From assembly GCF_013387485.1 (NCBI RefSeq), contig NZ_JABBXB010000002.1, positions 124,001 to 188,000 on the forward strand: DNA of 64,000 nt, given 5' to 3'. Under the pieces are notes generated by a model. It saw only the letters and a list, made by a program, of their open reading frames with translations, did no database searches and was not told the origin of the DNA. The position numbers and the translations under genes are program-made. Numbering within the stretch: position 1 is the first letter of the stretch; each line of letters opens with the position of its first letter. This document shows, piece by piece, positions 18,400 to 26,297 of the stretch. The DNA comes from Stenotrophomonas sp. SAM-B. Its GTDB lineage: Bacteria; Pseudomonadota; Gammaproteobacteria; Xanthomonadales; Xanthomonadaceae.

Positions 18400-19049
18400 G
18401 AGATGGCTGCGCGTTCGACGTATTTGGTTTAGCACCCAGCAAGAGTTTTTTCGGCTGACACCCTGAAGGTGTGATTTCGACGGTGGTAACCGGCAGGGAT
18501 GATCTGCTTGAGAAGTAGATCGATGGAGTACTTGGGTGGATGCAAGTCGGGGTGCCCAATCAGCTGTTCCAGCGATGGCTGTTCTACGGTATCGGCACGA
18601 TGTTCTCCATGGCCGTGCTGGCTGCGATGGTGTCCATCGCACTGGACATGGTGATTCGTGTGTCTGCCGCGTTCTGGACCACCGCGCTGGTGAACAAGTA
18701 TCTGTTGTGGGGTGCCTCCAGCGACGGCATGACCAGCCAGGCGATCCAGCAGGGTGGCATGGGTTTGATTCTCACGACTTTGATCCTGACTGCGCCCCCA
18801 AGGGCGGCGATGTTCTTCCAGGGGACGTTGGGCGGTTTCATGGCATATTCGCAGATAGGCGGTTCCGCAGCAGCTCAGCCTGGCCCACAAGGTCAGCCGC
18901 CGGGTTCGTATACACCGCCGCAGGCGAGCAATCCAGGCAACAACTCCGCTGCTTCCGCAACCCCGCAGCACGTCGGACGGACAGTTTCGCAAACTTCACA
19001 GAATTCTGGTGGTGAGGTTTCTGGAAAGTTCGGAAATGCTGATCGGTAA
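18400..19049 (+). pseudogene. Truncated virB6 copy (relic b): decayed 5' part, near-identical 3' part
   Basis: The 5' section (about 18400-18555) aligns with virB6 around 16040-16180 only at a decayed level and contains an in-frame stop. An internal deletion of about 200 bases then joins it to bases 18561-18860, which match virB6 16374-16673 almost exactly (about seven differences noticed in 300 bases). The tail after this diverges and ends SGKFGNADR. A 169-residue frame (18540-19049, MQVGVPNQLFQRW...) is open and would encode two or three VirB6 C-terminal membrane segments plus a different tail. It has no good ribosome binding site, so I treat it as a pseudogene or silent cassette. Confidence 0.8.
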
Positions 19050-19096
19050 TTGATGGCTGTCCTGAAGTGCCATTCGTACTAAGGCGTGGAGTAGCG

Positions 19097-19627
19097 ATGA
19101 GCAAACTAATACTTGCTGTTATGTTGGTGCTGGTGCCCGTGATTGGTTTTGCTGAAGGGCGATGCCCGCCGGGCCAGTATCCTATCGGGGATGACAGGGC
19201 TCCAGGCTGCGCGCCAATTCCCGGCGCGGAGGGGGCGGCGGCTGGAATGCCGGCACCTGTACCTACGGGAAAATGGGAGACTCGTTGGGGTGCCATTGTG
19301 GAAGATGCTGAGAACCTAGCAACAGGTGCTTCGGTGTCGATGAAGACAAAGCGCCAGGCAGTTTCCGCCGCAGAGGCCGAATGCAGGAAAGTTGGAGGTA
19401 AGAATTGCAAGCTGCGTTTGGCGTATTACAACCAGTGTGTTGCTATCGCTGATCCGGACGCTCGCCAGATTGCCGATGGAGGTGGCAAGTCAATGGCTGT
19501 TTCTGCGCAGACTGTCGAGAAGGCCAAAACGATGGCGCTTGAGCAATGCCGAGCGACTGACGGTGGTCAGACTTGTACCATTGCTTATTCAGCGTGCAGT
19601 ATGTCCGAGTTCAAGTCCTTCCGTTGA
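19097..19627 (+). CDS. Secreted DUF4189 protein, copy 3 of the array
   Basis: This 176-residue protein starts MSKLILAVMLVL, with a signal peptide cleaved near GFA-EG (residue 19). It carries the same GRCPPGQYPIGDDRAPGCAPIP module as copy 2, a Gly/Ala/Pro linker, and a DUF4189 domain ending CSMSEFKSFR. GGAG 5 bases before the ATG at 19097 supports the start. The N-terminal module is almost invariant between copies 2 and 3 while the rest has diverged. It lies 47 bases after relic b and 12 or fewer bases before relic c. Confidence 0.85.
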   Translation: MSKLILAVMLVLVPVIGFAEGRCPPGQYPIGDDRAPGCAPIPGAEGAAAGMPAPVPTGKWETRWGAIVEDAENLATGASVSMKTKRQAVSAAEAECRKVGGKNCKLRLAYYNQCVAIADPDARQIADGGGKSMAVSAQTVEKAKTMALEQCRATDGGQTCTIAYSACSMSEFKSFR

Positions 19628-19631
19628 CCGC

Positions 19632-19790
19632 AGTCGGTTGCTGGCGGAGCCTGCTGTTTCTCCATCAGGTTGCCAAGGCGCTGCTCAGCTGGTTGGAACC
19701 TTTGATCATCTGCTGTTCCGCTCCACAAGCTTCTGTTCCAGCGCGGGCCGCACCTGGCCCGCCGGGTGCGACGGGCATTACACCCTAAGG
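19632..19790 (+). pseudogene. Decayed virB6 fragment (relic c)
   Basis: This short remnant lies directly after the third DUF4189 gene. In the frame that runs to a stop at 19786-19788, the stretch SLLFLHQVAKALLSWLEPLI matches virB6 SMLLLYEVAMALFIGMGPLF residue for residue in spacing. PGPPGATGITP at its end resembles the virB6 motif PGPQGQPPGSYTP. About 300 bases encoding the last membrane segments are missing between the two. The DNA match around 19727-19752 to virB6 16363-16390 is also recognisable. No function is expected. Alignment by eye. Confidence 0.6.
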
Positions 19791-19845
19791 ATTTCACATC
19801 TTCCCGTCATGGCGATGGATGTTGCGGTTATGCCGTGCCTTAGCC

Positions 19846-21243
19846 TCACCCCATCATGGTGCGGCTGCTGCTCTGAACCTGTTCTTGGTTGCGGTCCTGT
19901 TCCTGGCGCTGGCTGGCGGCCTGTTCTTCCACCTTGCGGCTGCTCTGCTCCAGCGGCGTGTTCATGGCCAGCATCGTACCTACCGTGACGCGGAGGTGGG
20001 CGGGATCGTCGATCTTGCCCTGCACAGCAAAAGTATTGGACGCGTCGTTGCTCATCAGCACATGATCGATACGCTTGCCGCCTGCGGCGTGCATCTGCGC
20101 AGCCAGGCTGCCGGCGAGCTGGTCGCTGGACTGATCCGGGGTGCGGCCCACGCGGGCGTCCTGCGCATGTACGCCACGCTGTGCATCGTTGAACAGAGGA
20201 TTGCCGGGGTGGCCGGCCTGGTCGATGCGCAGCGAGCTGATATGCCCGGCGTCCTCCGGGCGCAGACTGACGTCCTTGTCCTTGTCCTTGTCCTTGTCCT
20301 TGTCCTTGTCCTTTTCGCTTTCTCTGGCGTGCTTCCCGGCCTCGCGCCGGGCCGGTTCACCGGCCGGCAGGGTGCCGCGCAGGTTGTCGATCAGGTCTAC
20401 CGCGCCACCGACCGTGCCGCGCGAGATGACGGTGGCCGCGCTGCCGCGTTCGCCGATGTCGTCGCGGTACTCGTCGATCATGCGGGCATTGGTGTTGGCC
20501 AGGGTCTTGGCCTGCTCCGAGCCCAGGACCGAGCCGCTGTCGAGGAAGTTGCCCAGTTTGTGCGAGCCCAGCGATGCGGCGGCGGCGATCACCGGGCGGT
20601 CGGGAATCAGCGTGTTGTACTTGCTGTTGCTGAAGCCGGAGTCCTCCAGGGTCTTGATTTCCTGGGCGCTGGCGTAAATGCGTACCTGGCCGTAATGCGG
20701 TGATGCCGCGCTGACCGGATCGGCGGCCATGACGTGGTTGACCATGCTGTTGCCACCTTCGGGGATGCGGTAGCTCTGGCTGGCGGCGCCGAAGGCATTG
20801 AAGGTTTCGCCCTTGAGGTCGAAGTGGTGCGCGCTGATCTGGGCCAGGGTGCCGCCCAGCGAATGGCCGGTGACGGTGACCTCGGGTTTACGGTCGTGGC
20901 CAACAGCGTAACGCTCGGCAATCATCATTGCGCTCTCGGTCAGTGCGATCGCATCCTTGGCCTGCAGGTTGGTGCGCCCGGTGACCATCGTGCCATCGGT
21001 GAGCACGGCATCGAGCATGATCTGCTCGGTGCCGCGGTGCGATACCACGATTTCCTTGGTGTCCACGCGCTGGTAGACCGTGCCTTGGTAGCCGTTGCGG
21101 GTGTTGTTGACATGCTCCAGCACTTTGTACTGGTGGCCGTTGAGCGTGACCGCCTCTTCTTCGCCAGGTGCGCGACGTCCTACCGCTCGATCCTTGTACG
21201 TGTCATCGGAAAGTGCCGCGTAATCCTGGCTGGGGATGCTCAT
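19846..21243 (-). CDS. XVIPCD antibacterial lipase effector (X-Tfe), copy 1
   Basis: This 465-residue protein has no signal peptide. The N-terminal half is an alpha/beta hydrolase of the class 3 lipase type: VVSHRGTEQ precedes the nucleophile elbow GHSLGG (Ser128), and DPVSAASPHYG may supply the Asp and His. The C-terminal 120 residues match the XVIPCD secretion domain, with KRIDHVLMSND, TFAVQGKIDDPAHLRV and a Gln-rich tail (QRQEQDRNQEQVQ). A Lys-Asp repeat linker separates the two. XVIPCD proteins are recruited by VirD4 and injected into rival bacteria; the lipase should attack membrane phospholipids. It follows its lipoprotein partner with a 4-base overlap. Confidence 0.9.
   Translation of the reverse strand: MSIPSQDYAALSDDTYKDRAVGRRAPGEEEAVTLNGHQYKVLEHVNNTRNGYQGTVYQRVDTKEIVVSHRGTEQIMLDAVLTDGTMVTGRTNLQAKDAIALTESAMMIAERYAVGHDRKPEVTVTGHSLGGTLAQISAHHFDLKGETFNAFGAASQSYRIPEGGNSMVNHVMAADPVSAASPHYGQVRIYASAQEIKTLEDSGFSNSKYNTLIPDRPVIAAAASLGSHKLGNFLDSGSVLGSEQAKTLANTNARMIDEYRDDIGERGSAATVISRGTVGGAVDLIDNLRGTLPAGEPARREAGKHARESEKDKDKDKDKDKDKDVSLRPEDAGHISSLRIDQAGHPGNPLFNDAQRGVHAQDARVGRTPDQSSDQLAGSLAAQMHAAGGKRIDHVLMSNDASNTFAVQGKIDDPAHLRVTVGTMLAMNTPLEQSSRKVEEQAASQRQEQDRNQEQVQSSSRTMMG
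20272..20313. repeat. Perfect hexanucleotide repeat (7 x GTCCTT) coding for (KD)7
   Basis: There are seven exact copies of GTCCTT on the plus strand, read as AAG-GAC on the coding minus strand. They encode Lys-Asp seven times in the linker between the lipase and XVIPCD domains of effector 1. The paralogous effector 2 has no such repeat. The unit is six bases, so slippage changes linker length without shifting the frame. Confidence 0.95.
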
Positions 21244-21929
21244 TGTCGGGCCTTTTTGGCGGACAACGAGATGGAGAACAGTGCGTCACGCAGTTCTGCT
21301 TTGTAGCTGTTGGGGTCTTCATCACCACTAGCCGGATAGTCTTCAAGCGCGGTCGGGCCATGCGGCCCCTGCACGATTCCCACGCGCGGATAGTCCATTT
21401 TCAGGTAGTGGCGGGTAAGCGTATCGCCCGTAGTGAATCGGTCGGCATTGATGAAGGTGAGAAAACGGGTTTCCTCATGCGCACCGGTGGCCTTGAGCAG
21501 GGCACCAGTACCGCTGAATTTCCACCGGCATACGCCGCGCCCGTAGTAATCCTCGTCCAGCATCCGGTCGAGGTAAACGGTGCCGTGGTACTCATCGTCG
21601 GCGACGCGCTTGAGCGCGACCGGTTCCTGACTGGTGATGCGCCCGGCGGTGCCGGTGGCCGGATTGATGCGGCCGCACTCTGCCTCGTTGGCGACGTCGT
21701 ACTGCGCGACGGCTTCGATGCGTTCGAACGGGCCCGGCGCGTTGTGCAGTTTGAGGACCACCTCAAAGGCCTGGCGCGGCTGTGGATTGAGCTTGGCGAG
21801 ACCGCGTCCGCCGTTTTCGACATCGGCCTCAGCGGCGTCGGTGGAAAGGTCTTGGCTCATCGTGTTCTCCGTACGGCTGCAGGCGGTAATCAGAAGGGTG
21901 GCAAGGCAGATCTTGAGGACACGGTGCAA
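21240..21929 (-). CDS. Cognate immunity lipoprotein (X-Tfi) for lipase effector 1
   Basis: This protein of about 229 residues has a lipoprotein signal peptide: LHRVLKICLATLLITAC, with lipobox ITAC, then a periplasmic domain of about 210 residues of unknown fold. Immunity proteins for X-T4SS lipases are periplasmic lipoproteins encoded beside the toxin, which fits. The start is TTG at 21929, chosen because GGAG is well placed before it and it gives a normal-length signal peptide. An alternative ATG at 22016 would add 29 residues. The stop overlaps the effector start (ATGA), so both are made together, immunity first. Confidence 0.8.
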   Translation of the reverse strand: MHRVLKICLATLLITACSRTENTMSQDLSTDAAEADVENGGRGLAKLNPQPRQAFEVVLKLHNAPGPFERIEAVAQYDVANEAECGRINPATGTAGRITSQEPVALKRVADDEYHGTVYLDRMLDEDYYGRGVCRWKFSGTGALLKATGAHEETRFLTFINADRFTTGDTLTRHYLKMDYPRVGIVQGPHGPTALEDYPASGDEDPNSYKAELRDALFSISLSAKKARQ

Positions 21930-22448
21930 GGCCGGTCTCCGTTTGACGGTGGGGAAACACGTGTGGGGTGGTGCGGTGGTGTTGGATTGGCCGTATTGCT
22001 GGGCGGAGCGGGTCATGGTGCTTCTCCGATATCGGTCAAGGATGTGGTCAGCGGCGTGCCGCGCGGAGCAGGCTGCAGCGCGCCCGGAGCCCGGGCCAGT
22101 GAAGCGGCACGCTGCATCGCCAACGCGTCCATGCGGGAGATCAGGCAGAGCCTGTTACGGGTAGGCAGGGAGCAGGGGGACATCAAGTCTCCGTTCCATG
22201 GTGACGATCACCCGAGTATAGGAGCGGAGTGGGGACGGACTTGTTCAGAATGCGCAAAATGCGCCGGAAATGTGGCGATCGGAGGCATCACTCCGCACGG
22301 CAGCAATCTCTCTGTCGTTTGTGGGGTGTGCGCCGTGCTTGCGACAGATGTCGATTCCGGCAGCCTGCAGGTTGCAATGGCCGTTGCCCAAACAACAACA
22401 GCCATCCCGTCCCGGCGATGGCTGTTACGGTCGTGCCGTGGCGCGGCC
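21930..22448 (-). promoter_or_regulatory. Upstream region of effector module 1 with promoter-like element
   Basis: This is the region between the two modules. A block around 22165-22235 is also found before module 2 (24664-24735). On the minus strand it holds a -10-like TATACT (22215-22220), an upstream GAACAA element and CGGAGACTTGATG. The ATG at 22183 opens a 56-codon frame (22013-22183) that ends by a 4-base overlap with the alternative immunity start at 22016. I do not call this small frame a gene. No good -35 with standard spacing is visible. Bases 22236-22448 hold nothing recognisable. Confidence 0.4.
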
Positions 22449-23768
22449 TCACCCCATCATGGTGCGGCTGTTGCTCTGGACCTGTTCCTGGTTGCGCTCC
22501 TGTTGCTGGCGCTGGCTGCTGGCCTGTTCTTCCACCTTGCGGCTGCTCTGTTCCAGGGGCGTGTTCATGGCCAGCATGGTGTCGACGGTAACGCGCAGGT
22601 GGGCCGGGTCGTTCTGGTTGCCCTGTACGGCGAAGGTGTTGGCCGCGTCGTTGCTCATCACCACCGTGTCGATGCGCTTGCCGCCGGCGGCGTGCATCTG
22701 CGCAGCCAGGCTGCCGGCGAGCTGGTCGCTGGACTGATCCGGAGTGCGGCCCACGCGGGTGTCCTGGGCGTAGACGCCGCGCTGTGCGTCGTTGAACAGG
22801 GGATGGCCCGGATGGCGGGCATCGTCCATGCGCAGACTGGTGTGGCTGTTCTGGTGTTTCTCGGCCTCGCGCCGGGCCGGTTCACCGGCCGGCAGCGGGC
22901 CGCGCAGGGTGTCGATCAGGTCTACCGCGCCACCGACCGTGCCGCGCGAGATGACGGTCGTCGCAGCACGGCGTTCTCCGATGTCGTCGCGATATTCGTC
23001 GATCATTCGGGCATTGGTGTTGGCCAGGGTCTTGGCCTGCTCGGAACCCAGCACCGAGCCGCTGTCGAGGAAGTTGCCCAGTTTGTGCGAGCCCAGCGAT
23101 GCGGCGGCGGCGATCACGGGGCGATCGGGGATCAGCGCGTTGTACCTGCTGTTGCTGAAGCCGGAGGCCTCCAGGGTCTTGATTTCCTGGGGGCTGGCGT
23201 AGATGCGGACCTGGCCGTAATGCGGCGATGCGGCGCTGACCGGATCGGCGGCCATGACATGGTTGATCATCCTGTTGCCACCTTCGGGAATCCGGTAGTT
23301 CAGGCTGGCCGCGCCGAAGGCATTGAAGGTTTCGCCTTTGAGATCGAAGTGGTGCGCACTGATCTGGGCCAGGGTGCCGCCCAGCGAGTGGCCGGTGACG
23401 GTCACTTCCGGGGCGTGCCCAACGTCCTTGCCCTGTTTGATCGCATATTCCATGGCCCTCTCGGTCAGTGCGATCGCATCCTTGGCCTGCAGATTGGTGC
23501 GCCCGGTGACCATCGTGCCATCGGTGAGTACGGCATCAAGCAGGATCTGCTCGGTGCCGCGGTGCGATACCACGATCTCATTGGTGTCTACACGCTGGTA
23601 GACCGTGCCTTGATAGCCGTTGCGGGTGTTGTTGACATGTTCAAGCACCACGTACCGGTGACCGTTGAGCGTGACCGGCTCTTCCTCGCCAGGTGCGCGA
23701 CGTCCTACCGCTCGATCCTTGTACGCGTCATCGGAGATCGCCGCGTAATCCTGGCTGGGAATAGTCAT
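22449..23768 (-). CDS. XVIPCD antibacterial lipase effector (X-Tfe), copy 2
   Basis: This 439-residue paralogue of the effector at 19846-21243 is nearly the same over the lipase half. The nucleophile elbow GHSLGG has Ser128, as in copy 1. The XVIPCD domain keeps KRIDTVVMSND (copy 1 has RIDHV), TFAVQGNQNDPAHLRV and a Gln-rich tail (QRQQQERNQEQVQ). The linker is shorter, with EKHQNSHTSLRMDD in place of the Lys-Asp run. A few local segments differ, for example around residues 106-120. It probably arose by tandem duplication of the whole two-gene module and is also encoded 4 bases into its lipoprotein partner. Confidence 0.9.
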   Translation of the reverse strand: MTIPSQDYAAISDDAYKDRAVGRRAPGEEEPVTLNGHRYVVLEHVNNTRNGYQGTVYQRVDTNEIVVSHRGTEQILLDAVLTDGTMVTGRTNLQAKDAIALTERAMEYAIKQGKDVGHAPEVTVTGHSLGGTLAQISAHHFDLKGETFNAFGAASLNYRIPEGGNRMINHVMAADPVSAASPHYGQVRIYASPQEIKTLEASGFSNSRYNALIPDRPVIAAAASLGSHKLGNFLDSGSVLGSEQAKTLANTNARMIDEYRDDIGERRAATTVISRGTVGGAVDLIDTLRGPLPAGEPARREAEKHQNSHTSLRMDDARHPGHPLFNDAQRGVYAQDTRVGRTPDQSSDQLAGSLAAQMHAAGGKRIDTVVMSNDAANTFAVQGNQNDPAHLRVTVDTMLAMNTPLEQSSRKVEEQASSQRQQQERNQEQVQSNSRTMMG

Positions 23769-24454
23769 TGTTTGGCCTCTTTGGCGGACAACGAGATCGA
23801 GAACAACGCCTCGCGCAGTTCCGGCACGAATACGGTGGGATCTTCATTGCCCCTGGCCGGATAGTCTTCGATCGAGGTGATGCCCGATGGACCTTCCACG
23901 GGCGAGGCGCGCGGATAGTCCCTGGCCGGGTAGTGACGAGTCAGCGTATCGCCCGCAGTGAACCGGTCGGCATCGATGAAGGTGAGGAAACGGGTTTCCT
24001 CATGCGCACCGGTGGCCTTGAGCAGGGCACCCGTGCCGCTGAATTTCCAGTGGCATACGCCACGCCCGTAGTAGTCCTCGTCCAGCATCCGGTCGAGGTA
24101 AACGGTGCCGTGGTACTCATCGTCGGCGACGCGCTTGAGCGCGAGCGGCTCCTGGCTGGTGATGCGCCCGGCGGTGCCGGTTTCCGGGTTGATGCGACCG
24201 CACTCTGCTTCGTTGGTGACGTCGTACTGCGCGACGCCTTCGATGCGTTCGAACGGGCCCGGGGCGTTGTGCAGCTTGAGGACCACGTCATAGGCCTGGC
24301 GCGGTTGTGGATTGAGCTTGGCGAGACCGCGTCCGCCGTTTTCGACATCGGCCTCGGCGGCGGCGGTGGAAAGGTCTTGGCTCATGGTGTTCTCCGTACG
24401 GCTGCAGGCGGTGATCAGAAGGGTGACAAGGCAGATCTTGAGGACACGGTGCAA
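23765..24454 (-). CDS. Cognate immunity lipoprotein (X-Tfi) for lipase effector 2
   Basis: This protein of about 229 residues has the same length as its paralogue at 21240-21929. The lipobox ITAC follows LHRVLKICLVTLL. Most of the periplasmic domain is conserved between the copies; differences concentrate near the C-terminus, just after the shared TLTRHY, where copy 2 reads PARDYPRASPVEGPSG against LKMDYPRVGIVQGPHG in copy 1. Such local divergence may set partner specificity. TTG 24454 is the chosen start by analogy. The frame stays open upstream to an ATG at 24688, giving a 78-residue extension that I consider unlikely. Confidence 0.8.
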   Translation of the reverse strand: MHRVLKICLVTLLITACSRTENTMSQDLSTAAAEADVENGGRGLAKLNPQPRQAYDVVLKLHNAPGPFERIEGVAQYDVTNEAECGRINPETGTAGRITSQEPLALKRVADDEYHGTVYLDRMLDEDYYGRGVCHWKFSGTGALLKATGAHEETRFLTFIDADRFTAGDTLTRHYPARDYPRASPVEGPSGITSIEDYPARGNEDPTVFVPELREALFSISLSAKEAKQ

Positions 24455-24846
24455 GGCCGGTCTCCGTTTGACAGGGGGGGAATGCGGGTGGGACGGTGCG
24501 GGGACGCCGCACAGAGCAGGCGGCAACGCGCAGGGAGCCGTTGTGCCAGCGTCGGGGGAATCCGTCTGTCCGGCGATGCCCGCGTACAGGGGGACGGTTC
24601 GCATGGCGAGAGGCGACGCCGCCGCCGGGGCCGTGCGTACGATCAGGCCGGGCGTGTCGGGAGTCTGCAGGGAGCAGGGGGACATCAAGTCTCCGTTCCA
24701 TGGTGACGAGGCCCGAGTATAGGGGGGGAGCGAGGGTGGATTTGTTCAAAATGCGCGAAATGCGTCGAGAATTTGACGGCCTTGTTCGCAAGGCCGGCAT
24801 TACCCCGCACGGCAGCCCATCAACGCCAGCAGCAGACGGCGGACCC
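24455..24846 (-). promoter_or_regulatory. Upstream region of effector module 2
   Basis: This is 392 bases between the immunity start and the next gene. The block at about 24664-24735 repeats the one before module 1. On the minus strand it has TATACT (24716-24721), a GAACAA element and CGGAGACTTGATG. Bases 24480-24660 differ completely from module 1. I see no other gene here. Confidence 0.4.
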
Positions 24847-25074
24847 TTACGGATACGGCCCGACCCGGAACGGCTGGGGTTCGGGGGACGCCCGCGGCAG
24901 GCGATCGCCGTGGACGCGGCTGAGAATCTCGTTGGTCCGCCGTTGTTCGGCCACGATCTGCTTGAGTAGACCCTTGATCCCGAAGATGGCAAAGGGGACG
25001 AAAATCCACAGCAGTCCGAGCAGCGCCCAGAGGATCCCGACCAACACTGAAAAACCCTGACCCGTTGATCCCAT
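24847..25074 (-). CDS. Small membrane protein of unknown function
   Basis: This 75-residue protein starts MGSTGQGFSVL, with one long hydrophobic segment or a tight pair (about residues 8-35), then KGLLKQIVAEQRRTNEIL, a likely short coiled coil, and a Pro-rich tail ending RVGPYP. AAGGAA lies 8 bases before the ATG at 25074, which I prefer over the in-frame start at 25218. I do not recognise a named family. The gene stands upstream of effector module 2 on the same strand but separated by about 390 bases, so a link to it is not shown. Confidence 0.6.
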   Translation of the reverse strand: MGSTGQGFSVLVGILWALLGLLWIFVPFAIFGIKGLLKQIVAEQRRTNEILSRVHGDRLPRASPEPQPFRVGPYP

Positions 25075-25301
25075 GAAGTACGTTCCTTGTTCTTGGCAGA
25101 GGGTGCATCCTGCGCCCGTCGGCGAAGCGATCAACACATCAATCACGACGAGCGGCGTCCGAATGATAGCCGCTGCCGCTGTGGGCGCGTTCCGGCTTGC
25201 GGAGCAGCGTCCGCTCACGGCCAGTCTCGCTCATTCGTGCGACAATTTCGCTTCAAAGCCACCACCTGTCGATGGCTGCGCCAAGCCGAATAGGGGTTGT
25301 G

Positions 25302-26297
25302 ATGTCTACCAGTACGGGCTTTCCAGCGCTCATCGGCTTTGATCTGCCCGGTCTCCCGGTCGGATCGGCGCCTTCGCGGGTGATCGTGACCGCACTTCTC
25401 GATGAAACGCCGCCCAGCGACTGGATGCGCATCCTGCACCGCCAGGCGTGGCCCTCCCTGCGCGTGGACCATGGCGTCGAGCAGATCCGCCTGGTCGGGC
25501 AGGGCATCCATTTCGTCGGCATCATCAAGGACGCGCGCGCGTTGTCGGCGGCCGTGCGCGGCCTCTTCAACGAGGTCAACGCCAAGGCGCTGGACCGCCG
25601 CCTGGCGGCCATGGAGAACCCGCTGGAGGACGGCGGTCCGGGTTCCGCGCCAGTGGTGGAACCGACGGTCTCGACGGATCCACGCCTGGACGATATCGCG
25701 GCGCTGCTGGCGATGCCGGCCGTGCCGGGCATCCTGGAGCTGGCCAGTGCGATGACCGGCATGCGCTTCGTCGCGGTGGCGCGGGTGACCGCGGATCGCT
25801 GGACCGCCTGCGCCGTGCATGATCGCCTGGATTTCGGCCTGCGGCCGGGCGACGACCTGGTGCTGGAAACCACCATCTGCGATGAGATCCGCGAGCATCG
25901 CCATCTGGTCCAGTTCGACCAGGCCAGCACCCACCCGGTGTTCTCCCGCCATCCCACGCCTGCGCTGTACGGATTCGAGAGTTACATCTCGGTGCCGATG
26001 TTCCGCCGCGACGGTGGCTTCCACGGCACCCTGTGCGCGCTGGACCCGCAACCATCCAAGCTCGACGCAGCTACGGTGAAAGCGTTCGAGGTCCTGGCGG
26101 GCGTCATCGGCGCGCATCTGGAGGTGCCGGAGGCTGCCGTGGACGCTGGGCAGGACGTGGTCAGCGTGAGCGAGGCGCTGTCGCTGCTGTCGGGCCAGGT
26201 CGATGCCCTGGAGGCGGCGAGGCTGCCGGAGCCGTTCCGCGCGGTGACCGCGCGCCTGCGTGCACTGGTCGACGCGCGACGCGTCGTGGCCAGCTGA
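25302..26297 (+). CDS. GAF-domain protein of unknown role
   Basis: This 331-residue soluble protein has a non-annotated N-terminal region (about 1-120) with many hydrophobic and basic residues, and a GAF domain (about 135-275) with SYISVPMFRRDGGFHGTLCALDP, the typical GAF core. A short helical C-terminus (about 285-330) has no kinase, GGDEF or EAL domain. It may be a stand-alone sensor of a small ligand or redox state. I chose ATG 25302 after GGGG; the frame is open further upstream to 25197 without family support. The neighbouring genes give no functional clue. Confidence 0.7.
   Translation: MSTSTGFPALIGFDLPGLPVGSAPSRVIVTALLDETPPSDWMRILHRQAWPSLRVDHGVEQIRLVGQGIHFVGIIKDARALSAAVRGLFNEVNAKALDRRLAAMENPLEDGGPGSAPVVEPTVSTDPRLDDIAALLAMPAVPGILELASAMTGMRFVAVARVTADRWTACAVHDRLDFGLRPGDDLVLETTICDEIREHRHLVQFDQASTHPVFSRHPTPALYGFESYISVPMFRRDGGFHGTLCALDPQPSKLDAATVKAFEVLAGVIGAHLEVPEAAVDAGQDVVSVSEALSLLSGQVDALEAARLPEPFRAVTARLRALVDARRVVAS

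Noticed and set aside
20272..20313. Phase-variable on/off switch by repeat slippage
   Set aside because: The repeat unit is six bases, so slippage keeps the reading frame; only linker length would change.
21168..23864. An 898-codon plus-strand frame across the effector region
   Set aside because: It is antisense to the lipases and lipoproteins, and repeats itself only because the modules are duplicated.
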